Assembly (NCBI RefSeq): GCF_008710095.1
Contig: NZ_VYKJ01000008.1
Span: 109,849 to 173,848, forward strand
Origin: Affinibrenneria salicis
GTDB lineage: Bacteria; Pseudomonadota; Gammaproteobacteria; Enterobacterales; Enterobacteriaceae
DNA: 64,000 bases
Direction of reading: 5' to 3'
The notes under the pieces: model-generated
The model's database searches: none
What the model was told of the DNA's origin: nothing
The model's input: the letters and a program-made list of their open reading frames with translations, nothing else
Part shown: in pieces, positions 1 to 10,967 of the stretch
How the letters are laid out: each line of letters begins with the position of its first letter
Position numbering within the stretch: the first letter of the stretch is position 1
Program-made: the position numbers and the translations under genes

Positions 1-179
1 GCTCACCGACGGCCGGACTGGGCTTTCGTATTTCCACCGAGGCGGCGCGCATGCATATGTCTATCGTGTGGGCGGCGATTGTGGTCGCCTCGGTGGTCGG
101 GTCGCTGTGCTATGCGCTGCTGGTGCGGCTGGAAAGAAAGGTTAACTTCTGGCATCCCTCTGTGCGCGGGGCGTCATAG
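1..179 (+). CDS. ABC transporter permease, C-terminal end (partial)
   Basis: The window opens inside an open frame (codons from base 3) that stops at 177-179. The readable end has a GLGFRISTEAARMHMS-type stretch, then a hydrophobic membrane segment and a short basic tail ending VRGAS. That resembles the C-terminal end of SsuC/ThiX-type inner-membrane permeases. The periplasmic binding protein that follows belongs to the family usually paired with such permeases, so this is probably its channel subunit. The 5' part of the gene and any ATPase gene lie outside the window. Confidence 0.6.
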   Translation, partial: SPTAGLGFRISTEAARMHMSIVWAAIVVASVVGSLCYALLVRLERKVNFWHPSVRGAS

Positions 180-299
180 TCTGTTGGGTAACAAGAACCG
201 CTCTGTTGCGGGCCGCCCGCGGCCTGAACGGGTAAAGAGATCATCCGTCACTGATAAACGTCGTTGTGTGTTCCACTTTAAAAACCCGAGGATACTCAG

Positions 300-1313
300 A
301 TGAGAAATCGTTCCGCTTTTCGCAAATGCCTGATCGCGGCCGCCACGACGCTGGCCCTGTCGCTGACCGCCGGCGCGTATGCCGCAGAAAAAGTCACTCT
401 GCAGCTTAAATGGTTGCCTCAGGCGCAGTTCGCGGGCTACTACGTGGCGCAGGCAAAAGGCTATTACAAGGAGGCCGGGCTGGATGTCACTATTAAACCA
501 GGCGGGACCGATATCTCTCCGGTACAGGTGATCGCCGGCAAATCGGCGGACGTGATCGTGAACTGGATGCCGGATGCGCTGGCGGCGCGCGAGTCCGGGG
601 TGGCGCTGGTGAACATCGCGCAGATCTTTGACCGCTCGGGCATGATGCTGACCTGCCGTAAATCGACCGGGATTAAAACGCCGGCGGATTTAAAAGGTAA
701 AACGCTGGGCGTCTGGTTTGGCGGCAATGAGTATCCGTTCTTTAACTGGATGCATAAACTGGGCTATAAGCCTGATACGGACATCAAAGTGCTGAAACAG
801 GGCTTTAACGTCGACCCGCTGCTGCAGAATCAGGCCGCCTGCATTTCCACCATGAACTATAACGAGTACTGGCAGCTGATCGACGCCGGCATGAAGGCGG
901 ACGATTTGATTTCGTTCCCGTATGAGGACCAGGGCGTTTCCACGCTGGAAGACGGGCTGTACGTGCTGGATTCCAGCCTGAAAGATCCGGCTTTCGTCGC
1001 CAAAATGGCGAAATTCCTGAAGGCGACCTATAGAGGCTGGAACGAGGCGGTGAACAACCCGGCCGAAGCCGCGGAAATCGTGGTGAATGAGGATTCGTCC
1101 GGCTCCGCGACGGTAGAAGTGCAGCAGCGGCAGATGGAAAACGTCGCCAAACTGATCACTAACGCCAACACGCCGAAAATCGGTTATCTGGATCCCGCCG
1201 CTTACCGCCGTACGGTGGACGTCTTGCTGAGCGGCGGCGGGGCCTCGGTCATCAAGAAAGATCCGGGCGAGGCCGCGATGACCCACGTGGTCTGGGAAGC
1301 GGCCGCCAGGTAA
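300..1313 (+). CDS. ABC transporter periplasmic substrate-binding protein, NMT1/SsuA family
   Basis: This 337-residue protein has a clear Sec signal peptide: a basic N-terminus, a hydrophobic core, and an Ala-x-Ala-type site near residue 28. The mature part starts with the family signature VTLQLKWLPQAQFAGYYVA, typical of NMT1/THI5-like binding proteins for pyrimidine-like or sulfonate ligands. GAGGA lies about 8 bases before the ATG. It follows the permease end and precedes a RutR-like regulator and the reductive pyrimidine genes. A pyrimidine, dihydropyrimidine, hydantoin or ureide ligand is therefore the best guess from context. The ligand itself cannot be read from sequence. Confidence 0.8.
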   Translation: MRNRSAFRKCLIAAATTLALSLTAGAYAAEKVTLQLKWLPQAQFAGYYVAQAKGYYKEAGLDVTIKPGGTDISPVQVIAGKSADVIVNWMPDALAARESGVALVNIAQIFDRSGMMLTCRKSTGIKTPADLKGKTLGVWFGGNEYPFFNWMHKLGYKPDTDIKVLKQGFNVDPLLQNQAACISTMNYNEYWQLIDAGMKADDLISFPYEDQGVSTLEDGLYVLDSSLKDPAFVAKMAKFLKATYRGWNEAVNNPAEAAEIVVNEDSSGSATVEVQQRQMENVAKLITNANTPKIGYLDPAAYRRTVDVLLSGGGASVIKKDPGEAAMTHVVWEAAAR

Positions 1314-1482
1314 CGCCGGATAATCGACGGTCGTCCGCGCCGTTCGCGTCCGTCTTTCCCGCCTTATCGGCGGGCAGCGGCGGAGATGATGAGAAAAAGC
1401 GAGGCGCGGCGGCCCGCCGTGAAGCGGCCGCGCCGGGCAAGGTCCGGCCGGCGGGCGAAGCAAAACGGAGGAAGGAGAAAAA

Positions 1483-2127
1483 ATGTTGGCGAATACATTA
1501 GTCGATGAGCCGGCCAAAGGCCGTATCCGGCTCGATAACGAGGCGAATATTCTGCTGGCGGCGGAGCGCGTTTTCGCGCGCTTTGGTTTTAAAGGCACCA
1601 CCATGGCGTTGATCGCCGAAGAGGCGAATCTGCCGAAGCCCAACCTGCATTATTACTTCGGCAACAAACAGAATCTGTATTTACGGGTGCTGGACGATAT
1701 TCTGCGCGACTGGCTGGCGCCGCTGGAACACTTTTATCCACAGGCCGATCCGCGTGCGGCGATTGACCAATACGTGCGGCAAAAAATGCGGCTGACCTTT
1801 GAACGGCCGTATGCTTCAAAGCTGTTCGCCAACGAAATTCTGCAGGGCGCGCCAATGGTGCATGAATTGCTGAAGACGCATCTGCACGATCTGGTGGCCA
1901 GTAAAGCGGCGGTGGTGGACGGCTGGATTGCGCAGGGGCTGCTGCGGCCGGTGGACAGCAAACATTTCTTTTTCTCGATCTGGGCGATGACGCAAACCTA
2001 CGCCGATTTCGATATCCAGATCGCCGCGGTGCTGGGCGACGAAGCCAATGCGCCGGCAGCGCGGCAGCGCGCGATCGATCATGTGCTGAACAGCGTTTTC
2101 CGAATTTGCGGGCTGGAGGCCGCCTGA
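1483..2127 (+). CDS. rutR: TetR-family regulator, RutR-like
   Basis: This 214-residue protein has an N-terminal TetR helix-turn-helix at about residues 25-70, including LIAEEANLPKPNLHYYFGNK. Its C-terminal ligand domain resembles E. coli RutR, with matching WLAPL, FANEILQGAP and IWAMTQTYADF stretches. RutR is a pyrimidine-responsive repressor that binds uracil. A strong GGAGGAAGGAG ribosome site precedes the ATG. The gene sits between the binding-protein gene and preT, and a RutR-type operator lies downstream at 2358-2373. It probably controls this catabolic cluster; true orthology with E. coli RutR is uncertain. Confidence 0.75.
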   Translation: MLANTLVDEPAKGRIRLDNEANILLAAERVFARFGFKGTTMALIAEEANLPKPNLHYYFGNKQNLYLRVLDDILRDWLAPLEHFYPQADPRAAIDQYVRQKMRLTFERPYASKLFANEILQGAPMVHELLKTHLHDLVASKAAVVDGWIAQGLLRPVDSKHFFFSIWAMTQTYADFDIQIAAVLGDEANAPAARQRAIDHVLNSVFRICGLEAA

Positions 2128-2357
2128 GCCGTTAACCCCCGCTGATCTTCCGCCTGTTTCTCCCTCATTTTGTTCTTCCCGTCGCGGCTGTGAATCCGGA
2201 ATTGGGCGGCATTGTCGTCAATCGTGGGGCAATGTGCACCGAAAAGAGACATAACATCCGTAAACGTGAAAAATCCAGTTTGGGTAACATCTTGTTTTTT
2301 ATGAGTATTGTCGTTTTTTAAAAAATGGCACATAAATCGCATGGTTAGTCAGGAAAC

Positions 2358-2373
2358 TTAACTATTTGGTCAG
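2358..2373 (+). promoter_or_regulatory. candidate RutR operator upstream of preT
   Basis: TTAACTATTTGGTCAG matches the RutR consensus TTGACCA-N2-TGGTCAA at 11 of 14 defined bases, with one intact half-site. It lies in the 307-bp space between the RutR-like gene and the preT leader ORF, in the right place to control preT-preA-hydA. A lone half-site TTGACCA is also present at 2499-2505 but lacks a partner. Confidence 0.55.
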
Positions 2374-2434
2374 GATTTTTGCAAGGCGTGGCGCCACCGT
2401 CCTTTCCTTATCCGACGTTAGCGGGAGAACCACT

Positions 2435-2527
2435 ATGAGCCATCGAAAGCAAGGCGTTACAGGCAGGCCGTTGGTGCTTTGCCCTCGAGACCCTGATGTT
2501 GACCAGATGAAGGAGTATGCCGCATGA
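2435..2527 (+). CDS. 30-residue leader ORF overlapping the preT start
   Basis: An ATG at 2435 preceded by GGGAGAA opens a 30-codon frame starting MSHRKQG and ending MKEYAA. Its TGA overlaps the preT ATG in the arrangement ATGA. The AAGGAG that serves preT lies inside this ORF. The layout suggests translational coupling or a leader peptide. The sequence matches no family I recognise, and the frame could be fortuitous. Confidence 0.4.
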   Translation: MSHRKQGVTGRPLVLCPRDPDVDQMKEYAA

Positions 2528-3934
2528 AAAGCGAATTACCGGTTGGTATCGATACGCCGGGCATTCAGTCCGCGCGGCTGAGCGACGCGGTATACGACAG
2601 TCATTTCAGCGACAGCGCCCCGCCGTTGAGCAAGGTTCAGGCGGTAATTGAGGCGGAGCGTTGCTACTACTGCTACGACGCGCCCTGCACCCGCTCCTGT
2701 CCGGCGGATATTGATGTGCCGAGCTTTATTCACCGTATCGCGCAGGACAACGTGCGCGGGGCGGCCGAGGCTATTCTGAGCGAAAACGTGCTGGGCGGCA
2801 TGTGCGCGCGCGTTTGTCCCACCGAAACCCTGTGCGAACAGTCCTGCGTGCGCAATCAGCAGGACGGCAAGCCGGTGCAGATCGGCCTGCTGCAGCGTTA
2901 TGCCACGGACGCCTATCTTTCCAGCCCGGGTCAGCCGTTATTTAACCGCGCCATGCCCACCGGCAAAAAAGTGGCGGTGGTCGGCGCCGGCCCGGCGGGT
3001 TTAACCGTGGCGCATTATCTTGCGCGCCAGGGACATCGCGTGGTGGTGTTCGACGCGCAAGAGAAGCCGGGCGGCCTGAACGAATACGGGCTGGCGAGCT
3101 ACAAAACCACCGACGACTTCGCTCAGCGCGAAATCGCCTGGTTGCTGTCGATCGGCGGTATTGAACTGCGGCTGAATCAGCGGCTGGGGCGCGATATCGC
3201 GCTGGATACGCTGCGCGCCGACTATGACGCGCTGTTCCTCGGCATGGGGCTGGGCGGCGTCAATGCGCTGGGCATCGACGAACCGCCGCTGGCGGGGGTG
3301 CGCGAAGCGGTCGATTTCATTGCCGAACTGCGTCAGGCGTCGCATCCGCGCGAGGTGGCCATCGGTCGCAGCGTGGTGGTGATCGGCGGCGGCATGACGG
3401 CCGTCGATGCGGCGGTACAGGCGAAAAAGCTGGGCGCTCGCGAAGTTGCGATGGTGTATCGCCGCGGCGCGGAAGCGATGAAAGCCTCGCCTCATGAGCA
3501 GGAGTGGGCCAAATCCAACGGCGTCACGATCCGTCACTGGGCGGCGCCGCAGGCTATTCACGGCGCAGACGGTCGGGTCACGTCGGTCACTTTTGCGGTC
3601 ATGCAGCCGCAGGCGGGTTCGCTGGCGGCCAGCGGCGAAACCTTTACCCTGCCGGCCGATATGGTGCTGAAGGCGATCGGCCAGACCTACGACGCCAGCC
3701 TGACCGGCGAGTCGGTCGCGCTGAAGGGCGGCCGCATCGTCACCGATGAGCAGGGCCGCACTTCGCTGGCCGGCGTCTGGGCGGGCGGCGACTGCTGCGC
3801 CGACGGTCTGGATCTGACGGTGGACGCGGTGCGTCAGGGCAAGGCGGCGGCGAAATCGATCGATGCGCTGCTGCGCCCCGGCGCCGGCCGGTCGGCGAAC
3901 GGTAAACCTTCAATGAGCGAGCAGGAGTATTTAC

Positions 3935-3942
<8 letters not shown>
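2524..3942 (+). CDS. preT: dihydropyrimidine dehydrogenase, NAD(P)H-oxidising subunit PreT
   Basis: This 472-residue flavoprotein resembles the N-terminal half of mammalian dihydropyrimidine dehydrogenase and the GltD/GltB-beta family. The N-terminal region has cysteine clusters for iron-sulfur centres (CYYCYDAPCTRSCP near residue 48 and CARVCPTETLCEQSC near 95). An FAD fold follows at about 150 (VAVVGAGPAGL), then a pyridine-nucleotide fold at about 285 (VVVIGGGMTAVDAA). With PreA it would reduce uracil or thymine to the dihydro form in the cytoplasm. AAGGAG precedes the ATG. The 3' end overlaps preA by 8 bases, which indicates coupled translation. Confidence 0.92.
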
Positions 3943-6755
<2,813 letters not shown>

Positions 6756-6763
6756 GTCGAACA

Positions 6764-6827
6764 ATACCCACCCGATTTCACGCCGCGCGGCGTCAACCGG
6801 CCCGCAGCCTGAAAGATGACGGATATA
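6764..6827. repeat. short ERIC-like palindromic element
   Basis: A 64-bp stretch between hydA and the next gene has imperfect inverted ends. It opens ATACCC and closes with CAGCCTGAAAGATGACGG followed by ATATA. The two ends match at about 16 of 24 positions when one is reverse-complemented. The end sequences resemble those of the longer elements at 44514 and 63010, so this looks like a deleted member of the same family. Confidence 0.45.
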
Positions 6828-6874
6828 ACCGCGAGTAAGAAGGTGACTTTACTCCAGCCATGAGGAAATCTGTT

Positions 6875-8164
6875 ATGAACAGCGAAGTGTTATCCGCAAC
6901 CAAAACGAAGACTGACATTACCGACCTGCGTATTGACGGCGAACGCCTGTGGCAGTCGCTAATGGATCTGGCGACGATCGGCGCCACGCCTAAAGGTGGC
7001 GTCTGCCGGTTGACCTTAACGGATTTGGATCGTCAGGGACGCGATCTGGTGGTGGGCTGGGGCAAAGCCGCCGGACTGTCGGTTGAGATCGATAAAATCG
7101 GCAACGTATTTATGCGCCGCGCCGGACGCAATAACGCCCTGCCGCCGGTGGTGGCGGGCAGCCATATCGATACCCAGCCGACCGGCGGCAAGTTCGACGG
7201 CAACTTCGGCGTGCTGTCCGCGCTGGAAGTGATCCGCACGCTGAACGATAACAAGATTGAAACCGACGCGCCGGTGGAAATGGTGTTCTGGACCAACGAG
7301 GAAGGCTCGCGTTTTGTGCCGGTGATGATGGGCTCCGGCGTGTTTGCCGGCATCTTTCCGATAGAGCACGCCTATGCCGCGCAGGATGTGGACGGCAAAA
7401 GCGTGCAGGACGAACTGGAGAAAATCGGTTATGCCGGTCCGCAGACGCCGGGCGATCATCCGATCGGCGCCTACTTTGAAGCGCATATCGAGCAGGGGCC
7501 GATTCTGGAAGATCAGAACGTGGAAATCGGCGTGGTGCAGGCGGTGCTGGGAATTCGCTGGTATGACTGCGTGGTGACCGGGATGGAGTCGCACGCCGGG
7601 CCGACGCCGATGGCGCTGCGTAAGGATGCGCTGCAGGTCGCCACCCGGGTCATGCAGGAGGTGATCGCCATTGCCGATCGCTTTGCGCCGCACGGTCGCG
7701 GTACGGTCGGTATGGTGCAGGTGCATCCCAACAGCCGTAACGTGGTGCCGGGCAGCGTGAAGTTCTCCATTGATTTCCGTAACCTGACCGATGAATTGGT
7801 GGACGAGATGGATGCGGCGCTGAAGACGTACCTGGCCGAACTGAGTGCGGAAACCGGGCTGGATATTCAGCTGACCCAGGTGTCGCAGTATCCGGCGGCG
7901 CCGTTCCACCCGGACTGCAAAGAGGCGGTGCGCCGCGCGGCCGATACGCTCGGCTATTCCAGTATGGATATCGTCTCCGGCGCCGGACACGACGCGGTGT
8001 ATATGTCCGGGCTGGCGCCGACCGGTATGATCTTTATCCCGTGTAAAGACGGCATCAGTCACAATGAGATCGAATACTCATCGCCGCAGCAGGTTACCGC
8101 CGGCGCCAACGTGCTGCTGCATGCGGTGCTGGAAACCGCCGGCGTGGCGGGTCGCGGCGCTTAA
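6875..8164 (+). CDS. hyuC: N-carbamoyl-beta-alanine amidohydrolase (M20 family, HyuC/allantoate amidohydrolase type)
   Basis: This 429-residue metal-dependent amidohydrolase would split N-carbamoyl-beta-alanine to beta-alanine, ammonia and CO2, the last step of the reductive pyrimidine pathway. M20 metal ligands are visible: His97 (GSHIDT), Asp108 (KFDGNFG), Glu142-Glu143 (TNEEGSRF), His204 (HIEQG) and His396 (SHNEIEYS). I chose the ATG at 6875 because GAGGAA sits 7 bases before it; an in-frame ATG at 6860 has no well-spaced ribosome site. Family members also act on allantoate or L-carbamoyl amino acids. The neighbouring preTA and hydA make the pyrimidine substrate most likely. Confidence 0.85.
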   Translation: MNSEVLSATKTKTDITDLRIDGERLWQSLMDLATIGATPKGGVCRLTLTDLDRQGRDLVVGWGKAAGLSVEIDKIGNVFMRRAGRNNALPPVVAGSHIDTQPTGGKFDGNFGVLSALEVIRTLNDNKIETDAPVEMVFWTNEEGSRFVPVMMGSGVFAGIFPIEHAYAAQDVDGKSVQDELEKIGYAGPQTPGDHPIGAYFEAHIEQGPILEDQNVEIGVVQAVLGIRWYDCVVTGMESHAGPTPMALRKDALQVATRVMQEVIAIADRFAPHGRGTVGMVQVHPNSRNVVPGSVKFSIDFRNLTDELVDEMDAALKTYLAELSAETGLDIQLTQVSQYPAAPFHPDCKEAVRRAADTLGYSSMDIVSGAGHDAVYMSGLAPTGMIFIPCKDGISHNEIEYSSPQQVTAGANVLLHAVLETAGVAGRGA

Positions 8165-8766
8165 CGCGCCGGCCATTCAGCCTTCCCGCGCCTCCCGGTT
8201 CATGCCGGCGGCGCGTCGATGATTTAAGCGACACGACGGGGAATTCAGCGATGAGGCGCCCGCGGGGCACTTCGTCCCTGCCGGGCGCGCATCCGGCTAA
8301 CGCCGCAGCTGCCGCTCAAACATATCTATGTCATCATCAAATAAAAAGAGGGTGACTGTACGGCCAGATGGTTTTTCTGACGGGCCGGCGATCGCGGGTC
8401 GTTGCGCCGCCAGGCCTCATCCTCAATTGCCTGCTGTCATCGCGCGTGACGAGTCTGTTCGTTTTGGTCTATCTATACTCTTGCTGAGAGCATTCCCACA
8501 GGCGTTCCTGCCGCTAAGGCAATTGCGCGATTTTTTGTGGATACCCTTCGATGGATCTCCGACGGGACCGAGACTTTTTTTAGCGCCTGGCGGCCTCTTT
8601 AGTTCGCGCCGCGGTTATGTCCGATCTGCGGTGTTTCTTCCCCCGATAATTTCGCCATCTGTTATGCCCAGGAACGCGTCGATCTGTGTCTATCCGCTCA
8701 CAGACTTTGGCCGTATTGTTGCCGATACGGGCGATACCCGCGGTGGCCGTTTGAGGGAGAAGGATA
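8165..8766. other. 602-bp gap without a convincing gene
   Basis: Between the amidohydrolase and eamA I see no supported gene. A + strand frame opening near 8328 has no ribosome site, an unusual composition and runs on inside eamA, so I reject it. A GC-rich imperfect hairpin at about 8257-8290 (GCCCGCGGGG against CCTGCCGGGC) could end transcription of the pyrimidine cluster, but no T-run follows it. The eamA promoter should lie in the 3' half. Confidence 0.5.
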
Positions 8767-9678
8767 ATGTCGGCAAAAGATCGTTTACTTGCACTCTGTG
8801 TGGTGCTCGTCTGGGGCATCAATTTTGTGGTGATCAAAGTCGGCCTGCACGATATGCCGCCGTTTCTGCTGGCGGGGCTGCGCTTCACCCTGGTGGCCTT
8901 GCCCGCCATCTTTTTTTTCCCCAGACCCGCCATTCCGCTGCGCTGGCTGCTGGCCTACGGTATGACGATGAGTTTTGGCCAGTTCGGCTTCTTATTCTGC
9001 GCGATTAAACTCGGCATGCCGGCCGGACTGGCTTCGCTGGTGATCCAGTGCCAGGTGTTCTTTACTCTGCTGATCGGCGCCGGCCTGCTGGCGGAAAAAC
9101 TCAGGTGGCACCATATCGCCGGCATGCTGATCGCCACGCTGGGCATGCTGCTGCTGGCTGAAGGCGGCATGGCGGGCGCCACGGCTGCGGGCATGTCGCC
9201 GCTGGCTTTTATGCTGACGCTGGGCGCGGCGCTGTGCTGGGCGTTTGGCAACATCAGCAATAAAGTGATTCTGGCCGGCAACGGCAACGGCGGCGTGATG
9301 TCGTTGGTGGTGTGGGGCGCGCTGGTGCCGATCCTGCCTTTCCTGCTCTGTTCATGGCTGTTCGAAGGGCGGCAGGCCATCGTGGCCAGCCTGATCCATA
9401 TACGGTTCGCCACGGTATGCGCCTTACTTTATCTGGCGTTTCTCGCCACCATTCTCGGTTACGCCATCTGGGGCGATCTGCTGGCGCGTTATGAAACCTG
9501 GCGCGTGGCGCCGCTGGCGTTGCTGGTGCCGGTGGTCGGGTTGATCAGCGCCGCCCTGTTGCTGGGCGAGCGGCTGTCCGCGCTGCAGATCGCGGGCGCG
9601 CTGTTCATTATGTCGGGGTTGCTGGTCAATCTGTTCGCCGGACGCCTGTTGGCGCGGTTGCCGGCGCGTCAGCACTGA
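8767..9678 (+). CDS. eamA: EamA-type amino acid metabolite exporter (DMT superfamily)
   Basis: This 303-residue inner-membrane protein has about ten predicted membrane segments in two EamA repeats. It is close to E. coli EamA (YdeD), the exporter of cysteine and O-acetylserine: stretches such as VVWGxNFVVIKVGLH, LAGLRFxLVA and GRYETWRVAPLxLLVPVVG match what I recall of that protein almost residue for residue. GGGAGAAGG lies before the ATG. It stands alone between larger clusters with no obvious functional link to either. The family is certain; the exact substrate is by analogy. Confidence 0.85.
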   Translation: MSAKDRLLALCVVLVWGINFVVIKVGLHDMPPFLLAGLRFTLVALPAIFFFPRPAIPLRWLLAYGMTMSFGQFGFLFCAIKLGMPAGLASLVIQCQVFFTLLIGAGLLAEKLRWHHIAGMLIATLGMLLLAEGGMAGATAAGMSPLAFMLTLGAALCWAFGNISNKVILAGNGNGGVMSLVVWGALVPILPFLLCSWLFEGRQAIVASLIHIRFATVCALLYLAFLATILGYAIWGDLLARYETWRVAPLALLVPVVGLISAALLLGERLSALQIAGALFIMSGLLVNLFAGRLLARLPARQH

Positions 9679-9844
9679 ATGCCGGACGCCAGGACAACCG
9701 GTATTGCCTTGAAAACGAGCAATTCACCCGTTCCGGTGCAGGCTGCGCCGGCGCGCCATCGCCGTTGTGCCGCCTAATCGATGTTCCGGCTAAAATCGCC
9801 GCTGTTTTAGCGATTAATTCCCGCCATTCGCCGAACGGAAAGAT

Positions 9845-9866
9845 AAAAGTCTGCCGGATTTCGATA
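9845..9866 (+). promoter_or_regulatory. 22-bp motif, copy 1, upstream of the AraC-type regulator
   Basis: The core TGCCGGATTTCGATA (9852-9866), with 7 preceding bases, recurs with only two mismatches at 10887-10908 upstream of the APC permease. The two copies precede the regulator and its likely target by 58-60 bases each. This is the pattern expected for a site bound by the AraC-type protein between them. Confidence 0.55.
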
Positions 9867-9924
9867 GGGTTATGGCGCGTTTTTTGCTGCCTGTGATTAC
9901 CCTTCCTCCCGCTAAGGACAGATT

Positions 9925-10887
9925 ATGCAGCTCAGCTCTTATGCCGGCCATCAGAACGGCTTTCGTTGCGCCTCGCACATTCAGGAACTTGCTCAGCACA
10001 GTCAGCTCATTACCGGCTGGTCATTGCGTTATGACCAGATTTCCCGCGGGCGCTTTGAGGGGAATATCAAAGAAGCGTGGCTGGATGGCGTGCAGTTTTA
10101 TGAAGAACGGCTGTCGCAGTCGGTGTTCCAGAGCGGAGAAGGGCGCGCGGACACGCTCTGTTTAGGTATCTTTAATGCCCTGTCGGGCGAGACGCGCTGG
10201 ATGGGCAAAAACCTGACGCTGCAGGATGTCACCTGGTCCTGGCACCGCGGCGAGCTAATGCTGCAGACGCCCGAATATTCCTCTCTGCAGGTGTTAAGCA
10301 TCCCGTTTCCGCTGATTGCAGACATCCTTGATGAGTTGCCGCACGCTGTGTCGTCCGTGCGACACGACGCGCTGGCGTCGCGCATCCGCCAGCAGGTGAC
10401 CGCCATGCTGTACAGCATGATTGAGCACCCGCTTCAGTTGGCGGAGCGTCAGGCCCGGCGCCAGTTCGGCAGCGACGTCAGGGACCTGGCGTTCTCTTTC
10501 TTCGGGGTGGCCAACGGTCAGCCGCAGCGGTTCAAACCGTCGCTGCAGAAGGCGCAGCGCGTGGTCGCTAAGGCGCAGGAGGCTCTGATGGAAAGCCGGG
10601 ACGGGCCTCTGACGGTGGATGAGCTGTGTCTGATGACGCACACCTCGCGCCGCACGCTGCAGAACTGTTTTGAGACGGTCACCGGCCAGAGTCCGGCGGT
10701 TTTTCTGAAACACATGCGGCTGAACGGCGTGAAACGGATGCTGGTGACCGGCAATGAAAGCGACAATATCAGCGAAATCGCCTCACAATGGGGGTTCTGG
10801 CACCTGTCGCAATTTACCGTCGATTATAAACGGCTGTTCGGTGAATTGCCCTCTCAGACACTGAAAGCGATGCGTCAACTCAACTGA
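9925..10887 (+). CDS. AraC-family transcriptional regulator (EutR/FeaR-like)
   Basis: This 320-residue protein ends with a two-part AraC helix-turn-helix at about residues 220-318 (LTVDELCLMTHTSRRTLQNCFE; ISEIASQWGFWHLSQFTVDYKRLFGELPS). The N-terminal sensing half has the LRYDQISRGRFEG stretch seen in regulators of amine catabolism such as EutR. AAGGACAG precedes the ATG. It is immediately followed by an APC permease and an aminotransferase. A near-identical motif lies in front of this gene and in front of the permease, so it probably regulates both. The effector is unknown; an amine or amino acid is likely. Confidence 0.8.
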   Translation: MQLSSYAGHQNGFRCASHIQELAQHSQLITGWSLRYDQISRGRFEGNIKEAWLDGVQFYEERLSQSVFQSGEGRADTLCLGIFNALSGETRWMGKNLTLQDVTWSWHRGELMLQTPEYSSLQVLSIPFPLIADILDELPHAVSSVRHDALASRIRQQVTAMLYSMIEHPLQLAERQARRQFGSDVRDLAFSFFGVANGQPQRFKPSLQKAQRVVAKAQEALMESRDGPLTVDELCLMTHTSRRTLQNCFETVTGQSPAVFLKHMRLNGVKRMLVTGNESDNISEIASQWGFWHLSQFTVDYKRLFGELPSQTLKAMRQLN

Positions 10888-10908
10888 AAGGTTTGCCGGA
10901 TTTCGATA
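10887..10908 (+). promoter_or_regulatory. 22-bp motif, copy 2, upstream of the APC permease
   Basis: The core TGCCGGATTTCGATA is at 10894-10908, with 7 matching flanking bases apart from two differences from copy 1. The copy begins at the last base of the regulator stop codon and ends 59 bases before the permease ATG. A TAGACT stretch at about 10932 could be the -10 element of the permease promoter. Confidence 0.55.
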
Positions 10909-10967
10909 ACGGCGGCGTCCGCCGACTCCCTAGACTGGCTGTGATCCATCAGTGAGAGGACTGAAAT

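Noticed and set aside
8328..9008. Open frame overlapping the start of eamA
   Set aside because: No ribosome site, no recognisable product, and it overlaps 240 bases of a well-supported gene in another frame.
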